Translations under genes and position numbers: made by a program
Assembly: GCF_001536285.1 (NCBI RefSeq)
Contig: NZ_FAOZ01000006.1
Span: forward strand, 186,001 to 250,000
Origin: Parafrankia irregularis
Lineage (GTDB): Bacteria > Actinomycetota > Actinomycetes > Frankiales > Frankiaceae
Length of the DNA stretch: 64,000 nucleotides
Reading direction: 5' to 3'
In this document: piece by piece, positions 23,518 through 32,334 of the stretch
Layout: the number at the start of each line of letters is the position of its first letter
Position numbering within the stretch: the first letter of the stretch is position 1
The notes under the pieces: generated by a model
Seen by the model: only the letters and a program-made list of their open reading frames with translations
What the model was told of the DNA's origin: nothing
The model's database searches: none

Positions 23518-24567
23518 TCACGCGGCCGCGGCCGGCCCGGGCAGGAGCGAGGCGAGAGCGGGCACGAAGACCAGCGACCGAAGCGTGTCGTTGAGATGCG
23601 TGCAGGTGCTTGTACCCCGCAGCTGCGCCCGCACCACGTCGCGCACGTCGGCGGCGGCGACGCCGGCCAGGCGGGACGCGCTCGCCGCCGCGAACGGGCA
23701 TTCCACCCAGGGCAGGACCCGGGGATACGCCGTGATCTCCGTGAGGACACCGCTGGCGAGATCGAGCCGGGCCGTGACCGTGTACTCGTGGATGACCGTC
23801 TCGGGCCCGCCGTCGGACTGGTAGCTGTCCCGGAAGAACAGGTCCACGTCGGCGGCGCCCGGCACGGCCAGGGAGCGCACGACGTCCAGGCGGCGGTGCC
23901 GGCGCATGCCGTGCGGCGGCAGCGGCGGCAGCTCGTGCCAGCCCTGCGGGTCGTCGGGGCGGACGAGCGGCGGGGTGGCCGGGCCGGTCACCATCGGCGG
24001 CATACCCTCCCGCTCGATGTTCTCGATGATCGTCCCGCCCTGGACCCAGCCGGCGCACTGGTCGGCCTGGGCCAGCAGGAAACGCCCGCCGGGCAGGACA
24101 TACCCCATCCGGCTCACCGCGTAGCCCGAGATGAGCCCGACCACGGACACGTCGTCCAGCATGGCCGCGAGCAGCGGCAGCCTCTGGTCGAGCTCGGGCA
24201 GCAGCTCCGCGAGGCGGCGGCGGAACCCCGACGTGCCCCCGGTGGCCACCAGCTGGCGCAGCGCCGGCACGGCCGGGTCGGCATCGAGGCGGCGGATCTC
24301 ACGCGCACCGGAGGAGGCGAGCTCGAGGTGGAAGCGCGCCGCGTCGCCCTGCGCGGCCAGGCCGTCAGGCGCGGTGACCAGGTCCCGGCCGCGGCCGACG
24401 AGGTGCAGGTCCCCGTCGGCCCCGTCCGGGTGCAGCGCGTCGATCGTGATCGTGCGCCGGACCGAGCCGGGACGGCGGACCGGGCTTCCCACCACCGGGT
24501 CGTGCAGACCCCGGCGGGGATGCAACGGCGGCTCGGCGGGAGGCGGGTCCACGAACTGCCAGCTCAC
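23518..24567 (-). CDS. DUF2889 family protein
   Basis: 349 residues. The N-terminal RRTITIDALHPDG...LHLVGRGRDLVTAPDG and C-terminal SGVLTEITAYPRVLPWVECPFAA...CTHLNDTLRSL blocks resemble DUF2889, a family of unknown function common in actinobacteria. A central ~100-residue segment (STLS-type helices, DDVSVVGLISGYAVSRMG) is additional or variable. It lies between the LLM oxidoreductase and the dienoyl-CoA isomerase-like gene with gaps of 54 and 101 bases, so it probably works in the same lipid or steroid catabolic unit. No catalytic residues can be assigned. Confidence 0.7.
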   Translation of the reverse strand: MSWQFVDPPPAEPPLHPRRGLHDPVVGSPVRRPGSVRRTITIDALHPDGADGDLHLVGRGRDLVTAPDGLAAQGDAARFHLELASSGAREIRRLDADPAVPALRQLVATGGTSGFRRRLAELLPELDQRLPLLAAMLDDVSVVGLISGYAVSRMGYVLPGGRFLLAQADQCAGWVQGGTIIENIEREGMPPMVTGPATPPLVRPDDPQGWHELPPLPPHGMRRHRRLDVVRSLAVPGAADVDLFFRDSYQSDGGPETVIHEYTVTARLDLASGVLTEITAYPRVLPWVECPFAAASASRLAGVAAADVRDVVRAQLRGTSTCTHLNDTLRSLVFVPALASLLPGPAAAA

Positions 24568-24621
24568 AGCGACGGTCTCCCTCCGGGCCGGCCGGGACGG
24601 GTCAGCGGCGTTCCGGACGGG

Positions 24622-25629
24622 TCAGCGCGCGGCGTCCAGGACGGCGGGCCAGTGCGCCTTGTTCGAGCCGCCCGCGTCGTAGAGGGTCGTCCGGGCGTAG
24701 ACGCCGCCGATCTTGGCGACGAGACCGCGCCCGACCTCCTCCGGCGAGCCGATCACCGAGAACTCCGCCAGCATCTCGTCGGTGATCAGCCCCGCCATGT
24801 CGTCCCAGCGGCCCTGCTTGGACAGCGCCGTCAGCTCCGGCTGCACGTCACCCCAGCCGTGCAGCTCGAGGACGGAACGGTAGGCCGGGGTGGAGCCGTA
24901 GAAGGCGATCTGCTTCTTCGTCGCCGCGACGGCCCGGGCCATCTCCTCGTCCGTCCGCCCGATCGTGACGAACGCCGGCCCGCAGACCGTGAAGCCGTCC
25001 AGGTCACCGCGGCCGGCCCGGGCGCGACCGCGCAGCAGCGCCGGAATGGTCACTTCCTCGATATAGCGCATGGTGCTGAACGGATGGACGAAGAATCCGT
25101 CGGCGACCTCGCCGGCGACCTCCGTCATGCCCGGGCCGACGCCGGCGAGAAAGACGGGGGGCGGGCCGAACGCATGGGGTTTCGGGGTGAAGAACGGCGT
25201 CATGAGCGTGTGGGTGTAGAAGTCGCCGCGGAAGTCCAGCTTGGTGCCGTTCTGCCAGCAGTCCCAGATCGCCCGGACGGCGAGGATGAGCTCGCGCATC
25301 CGCGCCGCGGGATGCGACCACGGCATGGAGAAACGCCTTTCGATGTGCGGCTTGATCTGTGAGCCGAGCCCGAGGACGAACCGCCCCTCGCTGTACTGCG
25401 CCAGGTCGTAGCCCAGGTTCGCCAGCGTCATCGGGGTTCGCGCGAAGGCGATCGCGATCGACGTCCCGACGGTGATCGAGTCGGTCACGATCGATGCCTG
25501 CAGACACTGGAGGAACGGGTCGTGGCTGGTCTCCCCCACCCAGGCCCCGGCGTAGCCGTCCTTCTCGACCTCGACCGCGGAGCCTGCGGTCACGGCGATG
25601 TCGTCCGACAGGTTGTAATCGATCTTCAT
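24622..25629 (-). CDS. LLM-class F420-dependent oxidoreductase
   Basis: 335 residues from the ATG at 25629 with AGGAG seven bases upstream. The TIM-barrel luciferase-like monooxygenase pattern is clear: YAGAWVGETSHDPFLQ, ITVGTSIAIAFARTPMTLANLGYDLAQYSEGRFVLGLGSQ, PPVFLAGVGPGMTEVAGEVADGFFVHPF. In actinomycetes this subgroup binds F420 rather than FMN. First gene of the minus-strand run with DUF2889 and the isomerase-like gene. Likely a redox step in degradation of a lipid or ring compound. Confidence 0.9.
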   Translation of the reverse strand: MKIDYNLSDDIAVTAGSAVEVEKDGYAGAWVGETSHDPFLQCLQASIVTDSITVGTSIAIAFARTPMTLANLGYDLAQYSEGRFVLGLGSQIKPHIERRFSMPWSHPAARMRELILAVRAIWDCWQNGTKLDFRGDFYTHTLMTPFFTPKPHAFGPPPVFLAGVGPGMTEVAGEVADGFFVHPFSTMRYIEEVTIPALLRGRARAGRGDLDGFTVCGPAFVTIGRTDEEMARAVAATKKQIAFYGSTPAYRSVLELHGWGDVQPELTALSKQGRWDDMAGLITDEMLAEFSVIGSPEEVGRGLVAKIGGVYARTTLYDAGGSNKAHWPAVLDAAR

Positions 25630-25835
25630 TGCTGCTCCTCGCCCCGATCCACCGCCGGCCACCGATCCTCAGGTTGGCGTCCCCGCACCGATGTAGGCAA
25701 CCGATCCAGGCCCCCTCGACAAGTCACATAACAGGTCGCATCGATCTCGTAACGCACGGTATGAAATCCGAAGCCTCCGGGCACGGGTGAGGGAGAACCC
25801 GCACACGACAACCACCCTGCTGGAGGGATGACTTC

Positions 25836-26615
25836 ATGAGTGCATCAGGCGATCGTGGCCACGATCTTCGCGGCCACGGCCACGATCTTCATGGCCACGC
25901 CTTTCACGAGCATGGCCGCGGCCGTGGCCACGGCGGCGCGTCCGGTGGTGCGGGAGCGGGCCAGGACCTGGGCGCCAAGGCCATGGGGGCGCTGCTCCCG
26001 CTGGGCATCGGCTGGCTGCTGTTCGCACTGGCCATCCCGATGTTCGGACTGACCACCGGCAAGTCGATCGCCGTCCTGCTCGGGATCACACTGCTGCTGG
26101 GTGCGCTCAGCGAGCTGGTCACCGGCCTGGCTTCCGGCGTCTCCTGGCGGCCCACACACGCGGCCCTGGCCGTCGCGCTGGCCGCCGGCGGCATCGTGGC
26201 GCTCGTCTGGCCCAGCCCGACACTGGCCGTGGTCGCCCGGATCGCCGCCTGGTCACTGCTGGCCCTCGGCATCCACGCCCTGGTGTCGGCGTTCTCGCAG
26301 CGGCAGGCAGCGCATGGGGGTACCTGGTGGGCTCCGCTGACCATCGGCGCGTTCTCGGTCGCGATGGCGTTCTGGGCCGCGACCCATCACCATCCCACGT
26401 ACTCGCTGGTCGTCCTGTGGGTCGCGCTCACCGCGCTCGTGATCGGTCTGACCAAGTTCGCCGCGACCATGCGCTCCGCGGACGGTGAGGAGCCCCGCCT
26501 GGACACCCTCATGCACAGCGGCTTCAGCGGGCGGGCGGCCGCCGGCGCCGCCCGGGCCGAACAGCAGCCGCACATGGACCCGGCCGCACCCACCCGCGGC
26601 GGCGGCGGAAGCTGA
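25836..26615 (+). CDS. HdeD/DUF308-like multi-pass membrane protein with His-rich N-terminus
   Basis: 259 residues; GGAGGG lies eight bases before the ATG. About six transmembrane helices from residue ~48 to ~210 (LLPLGIGWLLFALAIPMFGL, SIAVLLGITLLLGALSELV, ALAVALAAGGIVALVW and so on), in the HdeD/DUF308 pattern of three helix pairs. The first ~45 residues hold about nine His alternating with Gly/Arg, which is not part of the family and may bind metal or respond to pH. HdeD proteins are linked to acid stress in enterics; function here is unknown. A stand-alone gene. Confidence 0.8.
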   Translation: MSASGDRGHDLRGHGHDLHGHAFHEHGRGRGHGGASGGAGAGQDLGAKAMGALLPLGIGWLLFALAIPMFGLTTGKSIAVLLGITLLLGALSELVTGLASGVSWRPTHAALAVALAAGGIVALVWPSPTLAVVARIAAWSLLALGIHALVSAFSQRQAAHGGTWWAPLTIGAFSVAMAFWAATHHHPTYSLVVLWVALTALVIGLTKFAATMRSADGEEPRLDTLMHSGFSGRAAAGAARAEQQPHMDPAAPTRGGGGS

Positions 26616-26716
26616 GATCGCAGGCTGCGGACGCCACGGCGGCCGGCGGTGCGCATGCGCAGGCACGCGCACGCCGGCCGCTCGGGTCCCGCGCAGCCGG
26701 TCGATCCGGCTTCGCC

Positions 26717-26775
26717 TGGTTCGTCTCGCCGATCCGTTGGTTCGTCTCGCCGATCCGTCGTCGCCGATCCGTCGT
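26717..26775. repeat. Tandem repeat, 21-bp unit, 2-3 copies
   Basis: Two exact copies of a 21-bp unit beginning TGGTTCGTCTCGCCGATC (26717-26737, 26738-26758), then a shortened third. Lies in the 269-bp gap before the enoyl-CoA hydratase. Confidence 0.75.
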
Positions 26776-26884
26776 CCGTCACATCTGACGAGCGCCGGAC
26801 AACGGCGGTCGCCTAGTCTCCTTGACGACGTTCGGGTGGCGACGGATCAGACCAGACCAGGGCCAAATCACTGAGGCGGGCAGC

Positions 26885-27688
26885 GTGACGACGGAAACCG
26901 ACGACCGCGAGATTCTGACCGAGATCCGCGACGGGGTCTGTGTCATCACCTTCAACCGCCCGAAGGCGCGCAACGCGATCACCGCGACGATGGGCCCCGC
27001 CTACGCGGACGCACTGCGCGCGGCGGACGACGATCCGGCCGTCCGCGTGATCGTCGTGACCGGCGCCGGCCCCGGCTTCTGCTCCGGCGCCGACCTGGAC
27101 GTGCTGCGCGGCGGGCCCGAGATGATCAAGAAGTTCGTCCCGGCCCGGGAGGACCTGCCGACGCTGGCCATGCGGCTGCGCAAGCCCGTGATCGCCGCGA
27201 TCAACGGTGCCGCCGTCGGCATCGGCTTCGCCTACATGCTGGGCAGCGACATCCGGTTCGCGGCCGAGTCGGCGAAGATCGCGACCGCGTTCTCGCGCCT
27301 GGGGCTCGCCGCCGAGTACGGCGTCTCCTGGCTGCTCCCGCGGGTGATCGGCGTGCAGGCCGCGATGGACCTCCTGCTCAGCGGGCGGACCATCGACGCC
27401 CAGGAGGCGGCGGCCATCGGCCTCGTCCACCGGGTGGTCCCGGACGGCACCGTGCTCGACGCCGCCCTCGCCTACGCGGCGGACCTGGCGGCCAACTGCT
27501 CGCCGTTCTCGTTCGCGACCATCAAGAAGCAGGTCTACGCCGACCTCGACCGCTCCGCGGACGACGCCCTCACCGATACGCTCCAGCAGATGGACATCGC
27601 CTTCGACGGCCCGGGACTCGCCGAGGCGCTCACCGCACGTACCGAGAAGCGGCCCGCGGTCTTCGACGCCCTGCCCGCGCGAGACTGA
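26885..27688 (+). CDS. Enoyl-CoA hydratase/isomerase family protein
   Basis: 267 residues from a GTG at 26885 (GAGG eight bases upstream). Crotonase features: VCVITFNRPKARNAI, first oxyanion segment FCSGADLDVLRG, second segment AAVGIGFAYMLGSDIRFAAESAKIATAFSRLGLAAEYGVSWLLPRVIG. The catalytic hydratase Glu of the NGAA.GGG.ELA segment is not at its usual place, and the GLAAEYG Glu is present, as in many isomerase-type or fadB-like actinobacterial paralogues. Probably acts in fatty acid or side-chain beta-oxidation. Confidence 0.88.
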   Translation: MTTETDDREILTEIRDGVCVITFNRPKARNAITATMGPAYADALRAADDDPAVRVIVVTGAGPGFCSGADLDVLRGGPEMIKKFVPAREDLPTLAMRLRKPVIAAINGAAVGIGFAYMLGSDIRFAAESAKIATAFSRLGLAAEYGVSWLLPRVIGVQAAMDLLLSGRTIDAQEAAAIGLVHRVVPDGTVLDAALAYAADLAANCSPFSFATIKKQVYADLDRSADDALTDTLQQMDIAFDGPGLAEALTARTEKRPAVFDALPARD

Positions 27689-27912
27689 GGCACCGCCCCG
27701 AGCGGACCGGGACCGACCGGGACCGAGCAGGACCGACCAGGACCGGCCAGGAGCAGGACTGGAAGAGCCTGACCGGCCAGGGCTGGCGGGGAGGGCCGGG
27801 CAGCCCGGTCGGTCAAGGGGCGAGCGGCTCGGATCGGCGGGCCGCAGGCTGCAGGCGGCTGGTGGCTCCGGTCGCCCTGGAGGCCACGGCGCGGCACCTA
27901 ACCTCGGCGTTT

Positions 27913-28371
27913 GTGACCACCTTTCTCCTCAGCGTCCACGTCCTCGCCGCGATCATCGCCGTCGGCCCGGTGACGGTCGCGGCGAGCATGTTCGCCCCGG
28001 CGGTGCGGTCGGCGCTGCGTGAGCCCGACCCCCGGGCCGTGGGAGTGGTCAGCACCCTGCACCGCATCTGCAACGTGTACGCGGCGATCGGCATCGTGGT
28101 GCCGATCCTCGGGCTGGCCACCGCCATGAGCATGGGCGTGGTCGGCGACCCCTGGCTGGTGGCCTCGATCGTGCTCACCGGGATCGCCGCGCTCGTCCTC
28201 GCGATGGCGGTGCTCCCCAGCCAGCAGCAGCTGATCGAGCAGGTCCGGACGTCCCCGGGATCGGCGGTGAGCACCACCCGGGTCGCCGTGACCAGCGGCC
28301 TGTTCAGCCTGCTGTGGACGGTGGTCACCGTGTTGATGATCGCCCGGCCGGGCTCGACGACCGGCGTCTAG
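27913..28371 (+). CDS. Four-helix integral membrane protein, DUF2269-like
   Basis: 152 residues from a GTG at 27913, preceded at nine bases by TAACCT, which may be a -10 box giving a nearly leaderless transcript. Four transmembrane segments: FLLSVHVLAAIIAVGPVTVAAS, VYAAIGIVVPILGLATAM, WLVASIVLTGIAALVLAMAV and LFSLLWTVVTVLMIARPG. The initial LHVLAAI.AVGP pattern is like DUF2269/DUF2214-type small membrane proteins. Function unknown. The preceding gap (27690-27790) carries degenerate GGACCGACC-type repeats. Confidence 0.65.
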   Translation: MTTFLLSVHVLAAIIAVGPVTVAASMFAPAVRSALREPDPRAVGVVSTLHRICNVYAAIGIVVPILGLATAMSMGVVGDPWLVASIVLTGIAALVLAMAVLPSQQQLIEQVRTSPGSAVSTTRVAVTSGLFSLLWTVVTVLMIARPGSTTGV

Positions 28372-28400
28372 CCCCAACGGTGGGCGGAGGTGTTCGGTCG

Positions 28401-28525
28401 CCCGGGCAGCCCGGCAGCCCGGTTTGGCGAGTCGCAAGAGTGAACGATTTTGGTCGCTCCAACGACCAAAATCCTTCTTTCTTGCGGGTCGCCAGGCGAC
28501 ACCCCACCCCTTTTGTCCCTCTTGG
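28401..28525 (+). repeat. Dispersed palindromic repeat, copy B
   Basis: Begins with CCCGGCAG direct repeats; outer arms GGCGAGTCGCAAG (28426-28438) and CTTGCGGGTCGCC (28481-28493) pair at 11 of 13 positions; inner arms GATTTTGGTCG (28446-28456) and CGACCAAAATC (28463-28473) pair perfectly; tail CCAGGCGAC...CTTTTGTCCC. About 90% identical to copies C and D. Lies between the stop of the membrane protein gene and the stop of the MarR gene. Confidence 0.92.
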
Positions 28526-28603
28526 GATGAATTGTCGGCACCGCAGGGCGGTGCGGATCCGCGACGCTCCCGAGGGACCGCCCTGCCGCTTGCCCGGAAC
28601 CGG

Positions 28604-29131
28604 TCAGCAGGGCCGGGTCGGTGGCGGTGGGGTGTCCAGCCGGTCGAGGACCTGGCCGCAGATCGCGGTGAGCTGGTTCAGCTGCTCCCGCGAGAGTGCC
28701 TCAACCACAAGGTCACGGACGGTCTCCACGTGGCCGGGAGCGGTCGCGGCGAGCTTCTCGAAACCGAGGTCGGTCAGGATCGCGTTGGTGACCCGCCCGT
28801 CGGCGGCGCACGGGAAGCGCCGCACCCAGCCCTTGTCCTCCAGGCGTTTGACGGCGTGCGAGAGCCTGGACAGCGACCCGCAGGTGAACTCGGCGAGCCG
28901 GGCCATCGCCAGGGTCCGGTTCGGCGCCTCGGAGAGACCGACGAGCACCGAGTACTCGAAGTGGCTCAGGCCCGCGTCACGGCGAAGCTGCGCGTCGAGG
29001 GCCGCGGGCAGGCGCGTCATGACGTTGATGAGGCCTCGCCAGGCGGTCCGTTCGCTGTCCCGGAGCCAACGCGGCTCGGCCGGGGTCACCCGACCGCCCG
29101 CGCCGGCCGCCGGCTCTCTGCCGCCGTCCAT
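28604..29131 (-). CDS. MarR-family transcriptional regulator
   Basis: 175 residues from the ATG at 29131; longer frames upstream are not supported. Winged helix-turn-helix: AQLRRDAGLSHFEYSVLVGLSEAPNRTLAMARLAEFTCGSLSRLSHAVKRLEDKGWVRRFPCAADGR, with the wing and DGR typical of MarR. Dimerises and binds short palindromes; usually responds to phenolic or redox compounds. Divergent from the GNAT-acyl-CoA synthetase gene (about 155 bases apart), which may be its target. Copy B of the dispersed repeat lies immediately past its stop. Confidence 0.9.
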   Translation of the reverse strand: MDGGREPAAGAGGRVTPAEPRWLRDSERTAWRGLINVMTRLPAALDAQLRRDAGLSHFEYSVLVGLSEAPNRTLAMARLAEFTCGSLSRLSHAVKRLEDKGWVRRFPCAADGRVTNAILTDLGFEKLAATAPGHVETVRDLVVEALSREQLNQLTAICGQVLDRLDTPPPPTRPC

Positions 29132-29285
29132 GCCATCCAGCCTATGATTTGCGCTGGCATTCCGACTTTTTACCCGGACCTTTCGGCTGAACCCGCCCGG
29201 CCGCGCACGATCGCAGCGTGGCGGCAGCATGATCGCAGGGCTGACGGCACCGGAGGCGGGCATCCGGGAGGTAGGAGGCTCGGCG

Positions 29286-32252
29286 ATGGCAGAGGCCATG
29301 CGGGATGAGGCCGTACGAGATGAGGCCGTGCGGGATCAGGGCCGTCCGGCACGCTGGCAGGCGGACGCCGTGCTCACCGACGGCGCGCCCGTCCAACTGC
29401 GGCCGGCGCTCGGCACCGACGCGGCCGGCCTCGCCGCGTTGTACACCGGCCTGACCGAGGCCGAGGCCGCGGGCCTGCCCGCCCCGTGGGACGACGAGCA
29501 GACGTCCGACGCCCTCGCGAAGCGACTCACCGACGACGACCACCGGGACCATCTGGTGGTCGTCGCGATCCTGCGCGGCCGGCTGGTCGGGGCGGCGGAG
29601 TACGTCCGGTCGGGCGCGCGCCCGGGCCCGGCCCGGGTCCGCCTGGTCGTGCGGACGGGGTACCGGCGCCGGGGTGTGGGGCCGCTGCTGCTGGAGCACC
29701 TGACCGCGGCCGCCGGCGATCTGGGCGTTCGGCACCTGGTCGCCGACCTGCCCAGCAGCAACGACCACGCCCAGCGGGTCTTCCAGGCCGCCGGGTTCGT
29801 CCCCGACGACGCTCCCGACGACAGTTCCGACACCGGCACCGACAGCGGCAGCCGCGGCGACACCAGCGGCAGCAGCGACACCAGCGCGAGCGGCAGCGGC
29901 AGCGGCAGCGGCAGCGGCAGCGGGCGGATCATCCGGATGGCGTTCTCGACCGCCCAGGCGCCGCGGGCGCGGGGCATCTCACGGGCGTTGGAGCAGCGCG
30001 CCGAGGCACGCAGCATCGCCCGGCTGCTGAACCCTCGGGCGGTCGCGGTCATCGGCGCCGGCAGGCGACCGGGAAACGCGGGCCACGAGGTGTTCCGGAG
30101 GCTGCTGTCCAGCGACTTCCACGGCCCGGTCTACCCGGTCAACCCGGCGGCCCGGCAGATCGCCTCGGTCTACGCCTATCCCGACGTGCGCGAGATCCCG
30201 GACCCGGTCGACCTGGCGGTGATCGCGCTGCCCGCGGCCCAGGTCGCCGACGCCGTCCGCGCCTGCGCGCAGAAGGACGTCCGGAACCTGATCGTCGTCT
30301 CGGCCGGCTTCGCCGAGGCCGGGGCCGATGGCCGGGCCCGCCTCGCCGAGGTGACCCGACTGGCCCGCGAGTCGGGCATGCGGCTGATCGGCCCGAACGC
30401 GATGGGTGTGATCAACACGGATCCGGCGGTCCGCCTGCACGCCACGTTCGCCGCCGGCTCGCCCCCGACCGGGCGGGTCGGTGCCTTCACCCAGTCCGGG
30501 GCGCTGGCCGGCACCTTTCTCACCGAGACGGCGCGGCGCTCGATCGGCCTGTCGACGTTCGTCTCCACCGGTGACCGTTCGGACGTCTCGGGCAACGACC
30601 TGTTGCAGTTCTGGCAGTCGGACGAGCGCACCGAGGTCGTCCTGCTGCACCTGCAGAGCTTCGGCAACCCCCGCAAGTTCGCCCGGATCGCCCGGCGGCT
30701 GGGCCGGCGCAAGCCGGTGATCGCGCTCAAGAGCGGCGGCAGCTCCACCGATCCGGCGCTGGACGCGCTGTTCACCAGCGCCGGCGTCATCCGGGTCGAC
30801 ACGCTGGGGCAGCTTTTCGACATGGCCGCGCTGCTGGTGTCCCAGCCGCTGCCGGCCGGGCGGCGGGTCGGCATCGTCGGGACGTCCAGCGCGCTGGCCG
30901 CTCTGGCGGTGGACGCCTGCCGCACGGCCGGACTCGACGTGGCAAGGTTCGGCCCGGCCACCACGGCCGCGTTGGGTGACCTGCTCGACGGCCAGGACGC
31001 GACGAACCCGGTGGACCTGGGCGCGATGGCCGCCCCGGACCGGTTCGAGGCGGCGCTGCGCACCGTCGCCGGCTCGGGCGACGTCGACGCCGTGCTGGTG
31101 CTGATCACCCCGCATCCCGCCGGCGACGAGCTGGCGCGGGCCGTGCGCGGCGTCGCCGCGGCGGGCCGCCTGCCGGTCGTCGCGTCCTTCCTCGGCCATG
31201 ACGGGATCCCGGCCGCGCTGGCCGCCCGCCGGACCGGCCACGGCGCGGCTTCGGGCCACGCCTCGGCCCCGGATTCCGCCTCGACGCCGGGCCGCGGCTC
31301 GGTGCCGTCCTTCGCCTCGCCGGAGTCGGCGGCGTGGGCGATCGCCCGGGCCGCCGACCACGCGGCCTGGCGGGACCGTGACCAGGGCACGGTGCCCACC
31401 CTCGACCGGCTCGACCTGGGCCGGACGATGCGCGCGATGGACGGCGCGGCGATGGACGGCGAATGGCTGCCACCGGACCGGGTCACGGGAATCCTCGCCG
31501 GAGTCGGCCTCGCGGTCTGGCCGGCTGAACGGGTGGTCTCCGAAAGCCACGCGCTGGCCGCGGCCGAACGGATCGGGTGGCCGGTCGCCCTCAAGATCGC
31601 GGACGAGCGCTTCCGTGGCCGGCTGGACGTCGGCGCGGTGCGCCTGGGCATCGAGGGTCCCGGCGCGCTGGCCGAGGCGTGGCGCACCATCCGGGCCGCA
31701 GTCGGGCCGGGCGACATGCTGGTGCAGCCGATGGCCCCGGCTGGTGTCTCCACCGTGGTCCGCATGACCCATGACCCGGCGATCGGGCCGCTGGTGTCGC
31801 TGCGGCTGGGCGGAGCGGTCGCGGACCTGCTCGTCGACCCGCTGGCCCGCGCTCTGCCCCTCACCGACCGAGACGCCGCGGAGCTTGTGCGCGGCATCCG
31901 GGGCGCCGTCATGCTGGTCGGCACCGGCAGCACCGGCAGCACCGGCGGCACCGGCAGCACCGGCGGCACTGGCAGCACTGGCGGCTCCGGCAGCACAGGC
32001 GGCACGGGCGACGCAGGCGCCGCGGGTGGGACGGCGCCAGCCGATCTCGCCGCCCTGGAGGACGTGCTGCACCGGCTCGCCCGGCTCGCCGAGCGTGCGC
32101 CCGCCGTCGCCGAGGTGCTCCTCGACCCGGTGCTCGTCGGCCGCTCCGGTGTCGTGCTGCTACACGCCGGTGTCCGCCTGCTGCCGCCGGGGACCGACCC
32201 GGAGTCGCTGCCACGCCGGATGACCGGATCGGGCGTCGACTTCTTCCGCTGA
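29286..32252 (+). CDS. GNAT acetyltransferase fused to ADP-forming acyl-CoA synthetase (protein acetyltransferase type)
   Basis: 988 residues from the ATG at 29286 with GGAGG upstream. Order: short MRDEAVRDEAVRD repeat, N-terminal GNAT domain (~30-220, RTGYRRRGVGPLLLEHL acetyl-CoA loop), Ser/Gly linker, CoA-binding domain starting RAVAVIGAGRRPGNAGHEV, succinyl-CoA-ligase-like domains (GFAEAGADGRA, GPNAMGVINT, GRVGAFTQSGALAG, GTSSALAALAVDAC) and a C-terminal ATP-grasp domain, with a Gly/Ser/Thr tandem insert before the end. Enteric Pat has the GNAT at the C-terminus; here the order is reversed, as described for Streptomyces PatA-type enzymes. These acetylate and shut off acyl-CoA synthetases. 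Confidence 0.88.
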   Translation: MAEAMRDEAVRDEAVRDQGRPARWQADAVLTDGAPVQLRPALGTDAAGLAALYTGLTEAEAAGLPAPWDDEQTSDALAKRLTDDDHRDHLVVVAILRGRLVGAAEYVRSGARPGPARVRLVVRTGYRRRGVGPLLLEHLTAAAGDLGVRHLVADLPSSNDHAQRVFQAAGFVPDDAPDDSSDTGTDSGSRGDTSGSSDTSASGSGSGSGSGSGRIIRMAFSTAQAPRARGISRALEQRAEARSIARLLNPRAVAVIGAGRRPGNAGHEVFRRLLSSDFHGPVYPVNPAARQIASVYAYPDVREIPDPVDLAVIALPAAQVADAVRACAQKDVRNLIVVSAGFAEAGADGRARLAEVTRLARESGMRLIGPNAMGVINTDPAVRLHATFAAGSPPTGRVGAFTQSGALAGTFLTETARRSIGLSTFVSTGDRSDVSGNDLLQFWQSDERTEVVLLHLQSFGNPRKFARIARRLGRRKPVIALKSGGSSTDPALDALFTSAGVIRVDTLGQLFDMAALLVSQPLPAGRRVGIVGTSSALAALAVDACRTAGLDVARFGPATTAALGDLLDGQDATNPVDLGAMAAPDRFEAALRTVAGSGDVDAVLVLITPHPAGDELARAVRGVAAAGRLPVVASFLGHDGIPAALAARRTGHGAASGHASAPDSASTPGRGSVPSFASPESAAWAIARAADHAAWRDRDQGTVPTLDRLDLGRTMRAMDGAAMDGEWLPPDRVTGILAGVGLAVWPAERVVSESHALAAAERIGWPVALKIADERFRGRLDVGAVRLGIEGPGALAEAWRTIRAAVGPGDMLVQPMAPAGVSTVVRMTHDPAIGPLVSLRLGGAVADLLVDPLARALPLTDRDAAELVRGIRGAVMLVGTGSTGSTGGTGSTGGTGSTGGSGSTGGTGDAGAAGGTAPADLAALEDVLHRLARLAERAPAVAEVLLDPVLVGRSGVVLLHAGVRLLPPGTDPESLPRRMTGSGVDFFR

Positions 32253-32334
32253 TGGGACTGCACTGGTTCCGTCAAGGCGCCGTTTTCTCCCGCTGGGGCG
32301 CCACTTCTCCCGGCCGGCGCAGTCCGCCGCGGGC

